From contig NZ_VTUU01000008.1 in NCBI RefSeq assembly GCF_008370345.1, positions 109,332 through 173,331 of the forward strand: DNA of 64,000 bases, in the 5' to 3' direction. This DNA is from Marinobacter salinexigens. Lineage in GTDB: Bacteria; Pseudomonadota; Gammaproteobacteria; Pseudomonadales; Oleiphilaceae. The translations under genes were made by a program, and so were the position numbers. This document shows positions 19,201 through 29,271 of this stretch, piece after piece (the first letter of the stretch is position 1; each line of letters begins with the position of its first letter). A model generated the notes under the pieces. It ran no database searches. It was given only the letters and a program-made list of their open reading frames with translations, and had not been told where the DNA came from.

Positions 19201-20201
19201 CTGATACAGAGACAGCAGTCTCAGCAAAGAGCCAGCTTACCAGCTCGCCACTGCCAGACATCGGCTGGGCAAATCTGAAAGACCAGGTCATCGTGCGTAT
19301 CAGCGGCCCTGGCACCGACAAGTTTCTGCAGGGGCAGTTCAGCCAACATCTGGATGAGGTTGTCTCAGGCCACTCTCCACGTGCTGCCGCCGCCACCCCC
19401 AAAGGACGAACCTACTGCCTGACCCGAATGGTTCGCGATGGCGACGATGTCTTGTTGTCCCTGAGAGTAACTCTTGCTGAGCCAACGCTTCAGCAGTTAC
19501 GCAAATACATGATGCTGTTCCGGGGAACCTCCGCCGAGGTTCAAAACACCGCTATGATTCGGGGAATCCTGGGCGACGAACTGGCCAGAAATCTGGCTGG
19601 GGACGCTGTCGAATCACTTCAGGAGCCCGGCGACAGTGTCGCGCTGGAATCCGGCTACCTGATCAGAGTCGAGCCCACAGCTGAAGGCCTGCAGCGCTTC
19701 GAGTTCTGGCAACTGGCATCAGCCCCTGCCAACCTGGACCCAGTACGGGAGGTCTCTCTTGAAGACTGGCAGGGGTCGGAGGTCGCAGCCGGCATAGCCT
19801 CGCTGACCGAGTCCTCTGTGGAAGCTTTTGTCCCGCAAATGCTGAACTGGCAACATGTTGGTGGTGTGCATTTCAAGAAGGGGTGCTATACCGGCCAGGA
19901 AGTCATTGCCCGGATGCACTTCCTGGGGCAACTGAAGAAAAGTCTGTTCAGGGTTGCTGCCCATAATGCCGACTCGACACCACGACCAGGGGGCCGACTG
20001 CTGTCCGGTGACCGGGCTGTTGGTGACGTAGTCAATTCCGTCGCGTTCCAGGACGGCCACCATGAACTACTCGCCGTAATTCGCCACGACGCCATCAACG
20101 GGGAACTGACACTGGAAGATAGCCCCGGAGCCGCCCTGACGATTCTGCCACTGCCGTACACAGTGCCGGAGAGGGATAATGCCGCCCCTATGGATACATA
20201 A
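19197..20201 (+). CDS. ygfZ: Folate-binding iron-sulfur repair protein YgfZ
   Basis: This 334-residue GcvT-like protein carries the diagnostic motif KKGCYTGQEVIARMHFLG with the conserved Cys. YgfZ binds tetrahydrofolate and supports synthesis or repair of certain Fe-S clusters, including MiaB. The start ATG overlaps the ygfX stop (ATGA), making the last gene of the sdhE-ygfX-ygfZ unit. Its position next to SdhE fits a shared role in maintaining flavin and Fe-S enzymes. Confidence 0.93.
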   Translation: MTDTETAVSAKSQLTSSPLPDIGWANLKDQVIVRISGPGTDKFLQGQFSQHLDEVVSGHSPRAAAATPKGRTYCLTRMVRDGDDVLLSLRVTLAEPTLQQLRKYMMLFRGTSAEVQNTAMIRGILGDELARNLAGDAVESLQEPGDSVALESGYLIRVEPTAEGLQRFEFWQLASAPANLDPVREVSLEDWQGSEVAAGIASLTESSVEAFVPQMLNWQHVGGVHFKKGCYTGQEVIARMHFLGQLKKSLFRVAAHNADSTPRPGGRLLSGDRAVGDVVNSVAFQDGHHELLAVIRHDAINGELTLEDSPGAALTILPLPYTVPERDNAAPMDT

Positions 20202-20226
20202 GTTGACAGGCAAAAGCGCCGTAATT

Positions 20227-20235
20227 TGCTATAAA
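20227..20235 (+). promoter_or_regulatory. Candidate extended -10 promoter of the HDOD gene
   Basis: TGCTATAAA is an extended -10 element (TGn-TATAAA) about 80 bases upstream of the HDOD start. A TTGACA at 20203-20208 lies 21 bases upstream, too far for a standard -35, so the extended -10 probably carries recognition. Confidence 0.4.
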
Positions 20236-20316
20236 GATGTCACGTAGCGAACGATATAAGGGACCAACGCTTCTCTTATCCCGCTCCCGTTTCAGACCAG
20301 TGGACCATGACTGACC

Positions 20317-21150
20317 ATGTCGAATATTGTCGAAACCATTAAAACCGATCTGATCACCGCCATCGAAAATGACAAACTGGTGCTTCCAACCCTGCCGGAA
20401 GTCGCCCTGCAAGTCCGGGAAATTGCCGAGTCTGAAGATTCAGCGATCGCCGATCTGGTGAAGGTGATCAGCAATGACACCGCGCTCTCTGCCCGACTCA
20501 TCCGGGTGTGTAACAGCCCCCTGTTCCGGGGTAGCCGTGCCATAGAAAACCTCAACATGGCAGTCAGCCGCCTGGGTATGGCCTACACCAGCAATCTGGC
20601 CATGGGCCTGGCGATGGAACAAATGTTCCAGGCCACCTCCGACATGGTAGACAAACGACTGCGCGCCACCTGGCAGACCAGCACCGAAGTGGCGGGTATC
20701 TGTCATGTTCTCGCGCAGCACTACACCAGGCTCAAACCGGATCAGGCGACCCTGGCCGGTCTGGTGCACCTGATCGGTGTTCTGCCGATTCTCCGCTACG
20801 TCGAAGACAAGGACATCCAGATCAGTTCCATCATGCTGGACAACGTTATTGACGAGTTACACCCGCGGATAGGTTCCACGATCCTTGAAAAATGGGACTT
20901 CCCGAAGGAGTTGCAGAGCGTGCCGATGGAGTACGCAAACTTCCAGCGCGAAGCGCCCTCGGCGGACTACTCTGACCTGGTGATGGTGGCCAACCTCCAA
21001 CTGGTCGCCGGCACCGATCATCCATGGACAGAAATGGACTGGAATACCATCAGTGCCTTTGACCGGCTGGGACTCGACCCGAACATCGACATGAGTGAGG
21101 AAGAAGACCTTAACGCCCAGATGGAAGCGGCGATGGCTCTGCTGCAGTAA
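20317..21150 (+). CDS. HDOD-domain signalling protein
   Basis: This 277-residue protein consists of one HDOD domain. The conserved stretch starts at LPTLPEVALQVREIAESEDS and continues through VISNDTALSARLIRVCNSPL. HDOD proteins are HD-like folds that usually lack hydrolase residues and act as scaffolds in signalling, including cyclic-di-GMP and motility pathways. No output domain is attached and the neighbours do not reveal a partner. It has its own leader with an extended -10 and converges with ung, leaving only 3 bases between the stops. Confidence 0.88.
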   Translation: MSNIVETIKTDLITAIENDKLVLPTLPEVALQVREIAESEDSAIADLVKVISNDTALSARLIRVCNSPLFRGSRAIENLNMAVSRLGMAYTSNLAMGLAMEQMFQATSDMVDKRLRATWQTSTEVAGICHVLAQHYTRLKPDQATLAGLVHLIGVLPILRYVEDKDIQISSIMLDNVIDELHPRIGSTILEKWDFPKELQSVPMEYANFQREAPSADYSDLVMVANLQLVAGTDHPWTEMDWNTISAFDRLGLDPNIDMSEEEDLNAQMEAAMALLQ

Positions 21151-21153
21151 GGT

Positions 21154-21885
21154 TTACTTGCGATACCGGGCAAGTAGCTCGGCCTTGGAGGGCAGTGCCC
21201 AATGAATGGGTGGCTGCCCTTTTTGCTGCAGCCATTCGTTCGCCCTCGAAAAGTGCTTGCAGCCGAAGAACCCACGATAGGCGCTCAACGGTGAAGGATG
21301 AGGCCCATCAAGCACCAGATGCCTGCTGCGATCAATGTGTTGTCCCTTCTTTTTGGCGTAGCTACCCCAAAGCAGAAACACGACCCCCTCGCGTTCCCGG
21401 TTGATGATTTCGATCACCTTGTCAGTAAAGGTTTCCCAGCCTTTACCCTGATGAGCTCCAGCCTGGGACTGAACAACCGTCAATACGCTGTTGAGCAGCA
21501 GCACACCCTGATCTGCCCACGGCTGCAGGCAACCATGATCCGGAGGGGCAATGCCAAGATCCTCTTGTATTTCCTTGAAGATGTTGACCAGTGACGGTGG
21601 TGTTTGCACATCAGGGCGCACAGAGAAACACAGCCCATGGGCCTGTCCCGGCCCATGGTAGGGATCCTGCCCCAATATCACCACGGACACCTTATCCAGA
21701 GGCGTACTATTCAGGGCATTGAAACAGAGATGGCTGGGTGGGAAGAGAACTTTCCCGGCTCGCTCTTCCGATGCCAGGAAGTCCGCCAGCGTCTGCATAT
21801 AGGGCTGACGGAATTCACCTGCGAGATGCTCGGACCACCCCCGGTCCGGCCTTAGCTGACTTGCCAGAGCCTCAACCGGGGACAT
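21154..21885 (-). CDS. ung: Uracil-DNA glycosylase
   Basis: Ung removes uracil from DNA to start base-excision repair. The 243-residue protein has the water-activating motif [13 protein letters not shown], the uracil-binding LLLNSVLTV, and the DNA-intercalation loop [10 protein letters not shown]. This is the family-1 length and order. It follows lysS by 3 bases on the same strand and is probably cotranscribed with prfB-lysS. Confidence 0.96.
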   Translation of the reverse strand: MSPVEALASQLRPDRGWSEHLAGEFRQPYMQTLADFLASEERAGKVLFPPSHLCFNALNSTPLDKVSVVILGQDPYHGPGQAHGLCFSVRPDVQTPPSLVNIFKEIQEDLGIAPPDHGCLQPWADQGVLLLNSVLTVVQSQAGAHQGKGWETFTDKVIEIINREREGVVFLLWGSYAKKKGQHIDRSRHLVLDGPHPSPLSAYRGFFGCKHFSRANEWLQQKGQPPIHWALPSKAELLARYRK

Positions 21886-21888
21886 GGT

Positions 21889-23430
21889 TTACTCCTCGCC
21901 TTCTGGTGCGTGATGCTCAGCCTTGTGCTCCGGACGCATATGCGGGAACAGGATAACGTCACGAATGGAGGGAGAGTTGGTCAGCAGCATAGTCAGACGA
22001 TCAATACCGATACCTTCGCCGGCTGTGGGCGGCAAGCCGTATTCCAGAGCCATGACGTAGTCTTCGTCGTAGAACATGGCCTCATCATCACCCGCATCCT
22101 TCTCTGCAACCTGGGCACGGAAACGCTCAGCCTGATCTTCCGCGTCGTTAAGCTCGGAGAACCCGTTGGCCAGCTCCCGGCCACCGACGAAGAACTCGAA
22201 CCGCTCAGTAACGAACGGATCACTGTCCTTACAGCGAGCCAGAGGAGACACTTCCTTGGGATAGTCGGTGATGAACGTCGGCTGGATCAGCAGATGCTCG
22301 GCTGTCGCCTCAAAGATCTCAACCTGGACCTTACCCAGCCCCCAGGTGTCCTTGAGCTGAATACCCAGATTCCCGGCAACACGACGGGCACTGGCTTCAT
22401 CACCCAACTGGCCGGCCTGGATATCCGGGTTATGCTCAAGTATCGCCTCGACCACGCTCATTCGCTTGAACGGCTTACCGAAGTCGTATTCGACGGTTTC
22501 CACTTCACCATCCGCAAGTTCGCGGGTGTTCACTACGGTAGTGGTGCCGAGAACGTCCCGGGTGATCTGGCGCAGCATATCCTCGGTAAGGTCCATCAGA
22601 TCCTGATAATCTGCGTAGGCCTGGTAGAACTCCACCATGGTGAATTCCGGATTGTGACGGGTCGAAAGACCTTCGTTCCGGAAGTTCCGGTTGATCTCGA
22701 ATACCCGCTCAAAGCCACCAACCACGAGGCGCTTGAGGTAGAGTTCCGGAGCAATACGCAGGTACATATCAATGCTAAGGGCATTGTGATGAGTCACAAA
22801 CGGACGTGCGGTCGCGCCGCCCGGGATCACCTGCAGCATGGGGGTTTCTACTTCCATAAAGCCACGGGCGTTGAAGTAGCTTCGCATGCTGTTGATGATT
22901 CCGGTACGCACCTGGAAGGTCTTCCGGGTTTCCTCATTCACCATCAGGTCCACGTACCGGTGACGGTAGCGCGCTTCCATGTCGGTCAGGCCCTTGTGCT
23001 TTTCGGGCAGCGGGCGCAGGGACTTGGTCAGCAGCACATAGTCTTCCATGGTTACGTAAAGGTCACCCTTTCCGGACTTCGACAAGGTTCCGCGAACGCC
23101 AATAATATCCCCAAGATCCCAATGTTTGGTTTCCTTCTGGACCTCTTTGGCAGCGTATACCTGAATGCGGCCAGTCATATCCTGAACAACCTTGAACGCT
23201 TTGCGGTCAAGCATCATGCGGCCGGCAACAGCCACCTTGATATCCAGCTTTTCCAGTTCTTCCTTGCTCTTGTCACCGTATTTCTCCTGCAGTTCTGCAG
23301 CGGTGGCATCGCGACGGAAGTCGTTGGGGAACGGATTGCCTTCGGTGCGCATGTCGGCCAGTTTGGCACGGCGCTCGGCAATCAGCTTGTTGTCCTCGTG
23401 CTGGGTAGCGCTCTGGGTTTGCTCAGTCAT
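21889..23430 (-). CDS. lysS: Lysyl-tRNA synthetase, class II
   Basis: LysS charges tRNA-Lys. The 513-residue protein has an N-terminal anticodon-binding OB fold ([19 protein letters not shown]), class II motif 2 ([18 protein letters not shown]) and motif 3 ([11 protein letters not shown]). It lies 52 bases after prfB, the conserved prfB-lysS order. No lysine riboswitch or T-box is visible upstream. Confidence 0.97.
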   Translation of the reverse strand: MTEQTQSATQHEDNKLIAERRAKLADMRTEGNPFPNDFRRDATAAELQEKYGDKSKEELEKLDIKVAVAGRMMLDRKAFKVVQDMTGRIQVYAAKEVQKETKHWDLGDIIGVRGTLSKSGKGDLYVTMEDYVLLTKSLRPLPEKHKGLTDMEARYRHRYVDLMVNEETRKTFQVRTGIINSMRSYFNARGFMEVETPMLQVIPGGATARPFVTHHNALSIDMYLRIAPELYLKRLVVGGFERVFEINRNFRNEGLSTRHNPEFTMVEFYQAYADYQDLMDLTEDMLRQITRDVLGTTTVVNTRELADGEVETVEYDFGKPFKRMSVVEAILEHNPDIQAGQLGDEASARRVAGNLGIQLKDTWGLGKVQVEIFEATAEHLLIQPTFITDYPKEVSPLARCKDSDPFVTERFEFFVGGRELANGFSELNDAEDQAERFRAQVAEKDAGDDEAMFYDEDYVMALEYGLPPTAGEGIGIDRLTMLLTNSPSIRDVILFPHMRPEHKAEHHAPEGEE

Positions 23431-23482
23431 TTTGGCTCACTAAAATCGGGATTGAATCCGGTTTAACGGTTGATGGCGCCGC

Positions 23483-24578
23483 TTACAGCGCCATCTTCAG
23501 GCTGGCTTCGATGAACTTATCAATGTCACCGTCCAGCACCGACTGGGTGTTGCTGGTTTCTACCTTGGTCCGCAGGTCCTTGATCCGGCTATCATCAAGA
23601 ACGTAGGAGCGGATCTGGCTGCCCCAACCAATATCGGCCTTCGCGTCTTCCGCCTTCTGTTTCTCGGCGTTACGCAACTGCATTTCGCGCTCGAACAGCT
23701 TGGCCTTGAGCTGCTTCATGGCCTGGTCTTTGTTCTGATGCTGACTCCGACCAGCCTGACAGGCCACCACAATGCCCGTCGGGTTGTGGGTCAGTCGAAC
23801 CGCAGATTCGGTACGGTTAACGTGCTGACCACCGGCACCAGAAGCCCGGTATACGTCCACCCGGAGGTCTGCCGGATTAATTTCGATCTCGAAGCTGTCA
23901 TCTACTTCAGGAGAGACGAAAACCGACGAGAATGACGTATGGCGGCGATTGCCGGAATCGAACGGTGATTTCCGTACCAGACGGTGAACACCGGTTTCCG
24001 TCCGCAGCCAGCCGTAGGCGTAGTCGCCCTGAATATGAATGGTGGCACTCTTGATACCTGCCACTTCACCTTCCTGCAACTCGACGATCTCGGATTTGAA
24101 ACCACGGCGCTCGGCCCAGCGCAGATACATCCGCAACAGCATGTTCGCCCAGTCCTGGGCCTCGGTGCCGCCGGAACCCGCCTGGATATCGAGATAGGCG
24201 TTGTTGCCGTCCATCTCGCCTGAAAACATGCGTCGGAATTCGAGCTTCTCGAGGTCTTTATCAAGCCCCAGAAGGTCGCTCTCGATCTCTTCCACTGTAC
24301 CTTCGTCGTCTTCCTCGACAGCCATCTCCAGCAGGCTTTCGGCGTCGGCCAGCCCGTTGGTAAGGTTATCGATGGTTTTGACGATCAGCCCAAGGTCAGA
24401 TTGTTCTTTACCAAGCGCCTGAGCCCGCTCCGGGTCGTCCCAGACGGTGGGAAGCTCAAGTTCCCGCTCTACTTCGACCAGTCGTTCACTACGATGATCG
24501 TAGTCAAAGATACCCCCTGAGCGCTTCAGTGCGCTCGCGAAGCTCTTTGATCTTCGTCACTATGGGATTAATTTCCAT
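23483..24578 (-). CDS. prfB: Peptide chain release factor 2 (with programmed +1 frameshift)
   Basis: RF2 recognises UGA and UAA stop codons and triggers peptide release. The reading frame starts at the ATG at 24578 ([20 protein letters not shown]), reaches an in-frame TGA at 24506-24504 after 24 codons, and resumes in the +1 frame. The span of 1096 bases equals 365 codons plus one base, as expected for one +1 shift. The peptidyl-hydrolase GGQ motif appears in [17 protein letters not shown]. The SPF-type anticodon region is replaced by the family-equivalent sequence upstream. It precedes lysS. Confidence 0.96.
24503..24518 (-). promoter_or_regulatory. prfB programmed +1 frameshift site
   Basis: The minus strand reads AGGGGG-TAT-CTT-TGA-C. 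An internal Shine-Dalgarno (AGGGGG) lies 3 bases before the slippery CTT, followed by TGA in a poor C context. This matches the well-studied E. coli RF2 autoregulatory site: low RF2 lets the ribosome slip from CTT to TTT and continue in the +1 frame. Confidence 0.95.
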
Positions 24579-24701
24579 GAATCCTTTACTCGCTATGGAA
24601 TATGGTGAGTAAAAACAGTGGGCGGATTCTACCGGAATTTCGCCGGTAAATCAGCCGGGGAAACCGCTACACACTTTGCTCGACCGTTAAATTTGCAGAG
24701 T

Positions 24702-24815
24702 GTCCGGTAGCCGTGGGGGTGGGGATGCTTTTCTGCCGGGAAAAAGATGTCTGAGCGCAGCGAGTTGCTTTTTCCCAGAAGAAAAGCATCGCCACCTCCG
24801 CGGCTAACTCCAGAC
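24702..24815. repeat. Long imperfect inverted repeat between recJ and prfB
   Basis: The core arms 24721-24746 and 24768-24793 pair at 23 of 26 positions around a 21-base loop (ATGTCTGAGCGCAGCGAGTT plus G). Pairing continues outwards with gaps, using GTCCGGTAGCCG on the left and the complement of CGGCTAACTCCAGAC on the right, up to the recJ stop codon. It fills about half of the recJ-prfB gap. The size and symmetry look like a REP/BIME or miniature element rather than a simple terminator. Copies elsewhere cannot be checked here. Confidence 0.7.
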
Positions 24816-26551
24816 TAGGCAGGCAAGGGCTCCAGATAATCGATAAGCAACTGGAGATTGGTTCTGCCACGGAAGGTGTTGGCATCTGGTTTATAGACCA
24901 CTCGGGCACCGGTTTTCGTGTAATCCGGTACGTCAGGGCCGGTATTAAACGCTATGCCGTCAATGATGCCGCTGTTATCCATAGGCTGAAGGACAAGCTT
25001 CAGGTGGTTTTCACCAACAATGCGCTGACTGACGACACGGAATTCTCCATCGAAAACAGGCTCCGGGAAATGCTGTCCCCATGGCCCTGCCCGCTTCAAC
25101 AGGTTGGCAGTGTCGAGGCTGAGTTCACCGACACTTAGCGGACCATCAGTCACGATAGACGCTTCCAGGTCTTCGGCCTCAACAGAATCCCGCACGGCCT
25201 GATCGAAGGCGTTACGGAAGGCTTCCAGATCGTCTTTGGAAATAGTCATACCGGCGGCCATGGCGTGGCCTCCGTATTTTTTCATCATGCCGGGATGGCG
25301 CGCATCAACAACGGCAAGGGCATCACGGATATGGAGGCCAGGAATGGATCGTGCCGAGCCTTTGATATGCTCGCCGTCGTCATCAGGCGCAAAGGCGATG
25401 GTCGGGCGGTGGGTCTGTTCGCGGATTCTGGCTGCCAGAATACCGATAACACCCTGATGCCAGTCCGGATCAAATAACGCCAGTCCCCATGGCAATCCCT
25501 CTATATCCAGAGACATGGACGCGAGCAGGTCCTGAGCCTGGGCTTTCATTTCCTTTTCGATATTCCGGCGTTCGCGATTGAAGGTATCCAGCTCTTTTGC
25601 CAGTCGGCGGGCTTCATCGGGGCTATCCGCCAACAGGCAGGCAATACCGATACTCATGTCATCAAGGCGGCCAGCCGCATTCAGACGCGGGCCGACCACA
25701 AAGCCCAGATCAGTGGAACTGATGGCGGTGTAATCGCGGCCAGCCACGTCCAGCAAGGCCAGAATACCCGGCCTCGCTTCGCCCTTGCGGATCCGGCGAA
25801 GGCCCTGCTCTACGAAGATACGGTTATTGTGATCCAGCGGAACCACATCCGCGACGGTGCCGAGGGCCACGAGATCAAGCAGGCTGCCAAGATTTGGCTC
25901 GGGATTGGGCAACTGGCCCGTCTCCCGCAGGTGTTTCCGCAAAGCGGTAAGCACGTAGAACATGACGCCCACGCCCGCCGCATTCTTGCTCAGGAAGGGG
26001 CAGCCAGGCTGATTGGGATTCACAATGGCATCAGCATCCGGTAGCACCTCGCCCGCGAGGTGGTGGTCGGTGATGACGACTTTGATGCCAAGATCCCGGG
26101 CAACTTTCACGCCTTCAACAGCGGAAATCCCGTTATCCACTGTGACCATCAGATCCGGAAGGTCACCGTCCTCTCTCAGCCGCTCAATAATGCCAGGGGT
26201 AAGACCATAGCCGTCGGAAAACCGGCTCGGAACGCGGAAGTCGATATTCGCGAGGCCAAGCATGGACAGCCCAAGCATGGCAACAGAGGTACTGGTGGCA
26301 CCATCAGCATCGAAATCACCGAGCACCAACACCTTCTGCCGGGTCGCAATGGCCTCTGCAAGCAGCTCGACTGCGCGGTCGATGCCTCGCAACTCCATAG
26401 GCGACGCCAGATGTTTGAGGGTATAGCTGAGCTCATCATCTGAACGCACGCCCCTGGCGGCATAAAGACGACGAAGGAGAGGAGGGAGATTATTCCCCCA
26501 GCCCGGAAGGACATCCGGCTGGGGGCGACGCAGGATCTTTTTGGGAGTCAT
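24815..26551 (-). CDS. recJ: Single-stranded-DNA-specific exonuclease RecJ
   Basis: RecJ is a 5'-3' single-strand exonuclease in recombination and mismatch repair. The 578-residue protein has the DHH-family motifs: motif I in LGDFDADGATST, motif III in ITDHHLAGEVLPDAD and the DHHA1 region with GGHAMAAGMTI, plus a C-terminal OB fold. Length is standard. It follows thrC by 6 bases. Its stop abuts the long inverted repeat. Confidence 0.96.
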   Translation of the reverse strand: MTPKKILRRPQPDVLPGWGNNLPPLLRRLYAARGVRSDDELSYTLKHLASPMELRGIDRAVELLAEAIATRQKVLVLGDFDADGATSTSVAMLGLSMLGLANIDFRVPSRFSDGYGLTPGIIERLREDGDLPDLMVTVDNGISAVEGVKVARDLGIKVVITDHHLAGEVLPDADAIVNPNQPGCPFLSKNAAGVGVMFYVLTALRKHLRETGQLPNPEPNLGSLLDLVALGTVADVVPLDHNNRIFVEQGLRRIRKGEARPGILALLDVAGRDYTAISSTDLGFVVGPRLNAAGRLDDMSIGIACLLADSPDEARRLAKELDTFNRERRNIEKEMKAQAQDLLASMSLDIEGLPWGLALFDPDWHQGVIGILAARIREQTHRPTIAFAPDDDGEHIKGSARSIPGLHIRDALAVVDARHPGMMKKYGGHAMAAGMTISKDDLEAFRNAFDQAVRDSVEAEDLEASIVTDGPLSVGELSLDTANLLKRAGPWGQHFPEPVFDGEFRVVSQRIVGENHLKLVLQPMDNSGIIDGIAFNTGPDVPDYTKTGARVVYKPDANTFRGRTNLQLLIDYLEPLPA

Positions 26552-26557
26552 ACCCGA

Positions 26558-27958
26558 TCAGGCATTTTTCCAGTGTTCCGCAATGAAGCCCTGAACACCT
26601 GCAACATCGTTGTCCAGGACGGTATAACGCTCTTCCCGCTCAAACAGATCAGCCATGTGCGGAGGCAGTTGCGGTTTGACCGACAGACCGGACTCGGCAA
26701 TGGCATCCGGGAATTTCGCAGGATGTGCAGTACCGAGCGTGATCATCGGAACCGATGTGTCACGACGACAGTTACGGGCAGCTTTCACACCGATGGCGGT
26801 ATGAGGGTCCAGCAGGTACTCGTTCTGCTCAAACACTTCACGAATGGTGTCACACGTGGTCTTGTCGTCCACCGCATCACTGTCAAACAGCTTGCGGGCA
26901 TGACGCCAGCGATAATCTTCAATACTGACAGGACCCTTGGCGGCATTCTCCAGCAGTTCCTTGACCGCCGCACCGTCACGACCGTGCAGGTCGAACAGCA
27001 GGCGTTCAAAATTGCTGGACACCATGATGTCCATACTCGGAGACAGAGTGTGCTCCAGCTTGTGCTGCTCGTACCGGTTGCCACTCATGAAACGATGCAG
27101 AATGTCGTTACGGTTGGTGGCAATAACCAGCTGGGAAATCGGCAGCCCCATCTTCTTGGCCAGGTAACCTGCGAAAATATCGCCAAAGTTACCGGTGGGC
27201 ACCGAGAACGCCATGCTGCGATCCGGACCGCCAAGTGCCAGAGACGCCTGGAAGTAGTAGACAATCTGGGCCATGATCCGCGCCCAGTTGATGGAGTTTA
27301 CCGCTGCCAGCTGCGTCTTACCGCCAAGGAACGACTGATCACCAAAACTCTCTTTGACCATCCGCTGGCAATCGTCGAAGTTACCTTTAACCGCAATATT
27401 GTGGATATTGTCGCCAAGTACCGTCGTCATCTGGCGGCGCTGCACCTCGGATACCCGTTGGTAAGGATGCAGGATAAAGATATCCACGTGTTCGCAGTGA
27501 CGGCAGCCTTCGATCGCTGCAGACCCGGTGTCACCGGAGGTAGCCCCCATGATCACCACATGCTGTTTGCGCTTCTCGAGCACATAGTCGAGCAGACGTC
27601 CCAGCAGTTGCAGGGCAAAATCCTTGAATGCAAGGGTCGGGCCACGGAACAGCTCCATCACCCACTCGTTGGTATCCAGCTGAACCAGCGGAGCTACTGC
27701 CTGATGCGCAAATCCGGCATAGGTTTCGGTCAGCATCTTGCGGAAGTCTTCTTCCGGTATCGCGTCATTCACAAACGGATACATAACGTTGAATGCCAGC
27801 TCACTGTAGCTCAGGCCACGCCAGCTACGAATCTCTTCCAGGCTGAAATGCGGGAGTGATTCCGGAACATAGAGCCCACCATCGCTGGCCAGGCCAGTCA
27901 GGAGAACGTCTTCAAAGCCCAATGCGGGCGCTTCACCCCGCGTACTGATATATCTCAC
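26558..27958 (-). CDS. thrC: Threonine synthase
   Basis: ThrC converts O-phosphohomoserine to threonine with PLP. The 466-residue protein has the PLP lysine motif FRGPTLAFKDFALQLLGR, the phosphate-binding SGDTGSAAIEG and VPTGNFGDIFAGY. It is 11 bases after hom on the same strand, giving the last two steps of threonine synthesis in one unit (hom-thrC). No thr leader peptide with threonine/isoleucine codon runs was seen. Confidence 0.97.
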   Translation of the reverse strand: MRYISTRGEAPALGFEDVLLTGLASDGGLYVPESLPHFSLEEIRSWRGLSYSELAFNVMYPFVNDAIPEEDFRKMLTETYAGFAHQAVAPLVQLDTNEWVMELFRGPTLAFKDFALQLLGRLLDYVLEKRKQHVVIMGATSGDTGSAAIEGCRHCEHVDIFILHPYQRVSEVQRRQMTTVLGDNIHNIAVKGNFDDCQRMVKESFGDQSFLGGKTQLAAVNSINWARIMAQIVYYFQASLALGGPDRSMAFSVPTGNFGDIFAGYLAKKMGLPISQLVIATNRNDILHRFMSGNRYEQHKLEHTLSPSMDIMVSSNFERLLFDLHGRDGAAVKELLENAAKGPVSIEDYRWRHARKLFDSDAVDDKTTCDTIREVFEQNEYLLDPHTAIGVKAARNCRRDTSVPMITLGTAHPAKFPDAIAESGLSVKPQLPPHMADLFEREERYTVLDNDVAGVQGFIAEHWKNA

Positions 27959-27969
27959 GTGCGTACCTG

Positions 27970-29271
27970 TCAGTTAAAGTTTTCAGCGCGGATGCGAACC
28001 ACCTGGCCGTCAATATCAGACAGCCCTTCGAGCTCTTCGATGGAGCGGTTCATCTGACGTTCCTGAACGGTGTGGGTCAGGATAATGACCGGAATCCGAC
28101 CATCCTTGAGCTCCGATTCTTTCTGCATGATCGACTCGATATTGATGCCGTGCTCGCTGAGCACTGAGGCAATCTTGGCGAGCACACCCGGGCGATCCAG
28201 CGCGGTGATCCGCAGATAATAGGCAGACTGGATGTCTTCCATCGGCAACACGCTGATATCCTCGAGCGCTGCCGGCTCAAATCCAAGGTAAGGCACCTGG
28301 TGTTTGCTGCCGCTGGCAACAACACGGGCGACATCCACCACATCGGCGATCACAGCAGACGCTGTGGCTTCGTCGCCGGCACCCGGCCCGTAGTACATGG
28401 TCTGTCCAACCGCATCGCCATCCACCAACACAGCATTAAGAACACCGTCAACCTGTGCAATCAGGTGACTCTGTGGAACCAGAGTCGGATGCACCCGAAG
28501 CTCGATCCCCTCTTCCCGGCGTCGGGCAATACCCAGATGCTTGATCCGGTAACCCAGCAATTCAGCGTGGGCAATATCGTACGGGGTAATTTTCGAAATC
28601 CCCTCGGTAAATCCTTTCTCGAACTGAAGGGGAACACCAAAGCCCGCAGAAGCCAGAATGGTCAGCTTGTGGGCAGCATCAATACCTTCCACGTCAAAGG
28701 TAGGATCAGCTTCCGCGTAGCCCAGTTCCTGAGCTTCCTTAAGCACCTCGGAAAACTCCCGACCTGCCCGCATTTCGGTGAGAATGTAGTTCCCGGTTCC
28801 GTTGATGATACCGGCGATCCAGTCAATCCGGTTCGCAGACATCCCTTCCCGAACGGCCTTGATGACCGGGATACCGCCCGCTACTCCCGCCTCATAGGCG
28901 ACAACAACACCGGCTTTTTCCGCTGCTTCGAAAATCTCGTTACCGTGAACAGCAATCAGCGCCTTGTTGGCTGTAACCACGTGTTTGCCATTGCTGATGG
29001 CCGCCAAAACCAGCTCCTTCGCTACTTCATAGCCGCCAATCAGTTCAACGACGATATCAATGGACGGATCGTTGACCACATCAAAGATGTCGGTAGAAAA
29101 GGGTACGTCTCCCAGTTCCAGATCATTGCGGGGACGACGGCTGGCAACCCGTGCAATTCGGATGTTGCAGCCACTCCGGCCGGCAATAAGCCTGGCGTTA
29201 CGGGTCAAGACATTAAATGTACCGCCGCCAACGGTACCCAGTCCGCAGATTCCGACACTGACGTCTTTCAA
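27970..29271 (-). CDS. hom: Homoserine dehydrogenase
   Basis: Hom reduces aspartate semialdehyde to homoserine. The 433-residue monofunctional enzyme has an N-terminal Rossmann motif (VGICGLGTVGGGTF), the catalytic-domain signature including GIINGTGNYILTEM, and a C-terminal ACT domain (about residues 350-430, LRITALDRPGVLAKIASVLS) that normally gives threonine feedback control. It is followed by thrC. The dsbC-hom-thrC-recJ order matches Pseudomonas. Confidence 0.97.
   Translation of the reverse strand: MKDVSVGICGLGTVGGGTFNVLTRNARLIAGRSGCNIRIARVASRRPRNDLELGDVPFSTDIFDVVNDPSIDIVVELIGGYEVAKELVLAAISNGKHVVTANKALIAVHGNEIFEAAEKAGVVVAYEAGVAGGIPVIKAVREGMSANRIDWIAGIINGTGNYILTEMRAGREFSEVLKEAQELGYAEADPTFDVEGIDAAHKLTILASAGFGVPLQFEKGFTEGISKITPYDIAHAELLGYRIKHLGIARRREEGIELRVHPTLVPQSHLIAQVDGVLNAVLVDGDAVGQTMYYGPGAGDEATASAVIADVVDVARVVASGSKHQVPYLGFEPAALEDISVLPMEDIQSAYYLRITALDRPGVLAKIASVLSEHGINIESIMQKESELKDGRIPVIILTHTVQERQMNRSIEELEGLSDIDGQVVRIRAENFN

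Noticed and set aside
20203..20235. A standard -35/-10 promoter TTGACA to TATAAA before the HDOD gene.
   Set aside because: The spacer is 21 bases. I kept only the extended -10 as a candidate.
21910..23466. A 518-codon open frame on the plus strand opposite lysS.
   Set aside because: It is the antisense shadow of lysS. The protein resembles no known family, and lysS has full synthetase motifs in the same span.
23440..24578. prfB as a truncated gene or pseudogene.
   Set aside because: The in-frame TGA sits in the classic RF2 frameshift context and the span fits one +1 shift.
26573..27859. A 428-codon open frame on the plus strand opposite thrC, and similar long frames opposite hom and the acetyl-CoA hydrolase gene.
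   Set aside because: High-GC codon bias leaves long antisense frames open. The minus-strand genes carry all family motifs.
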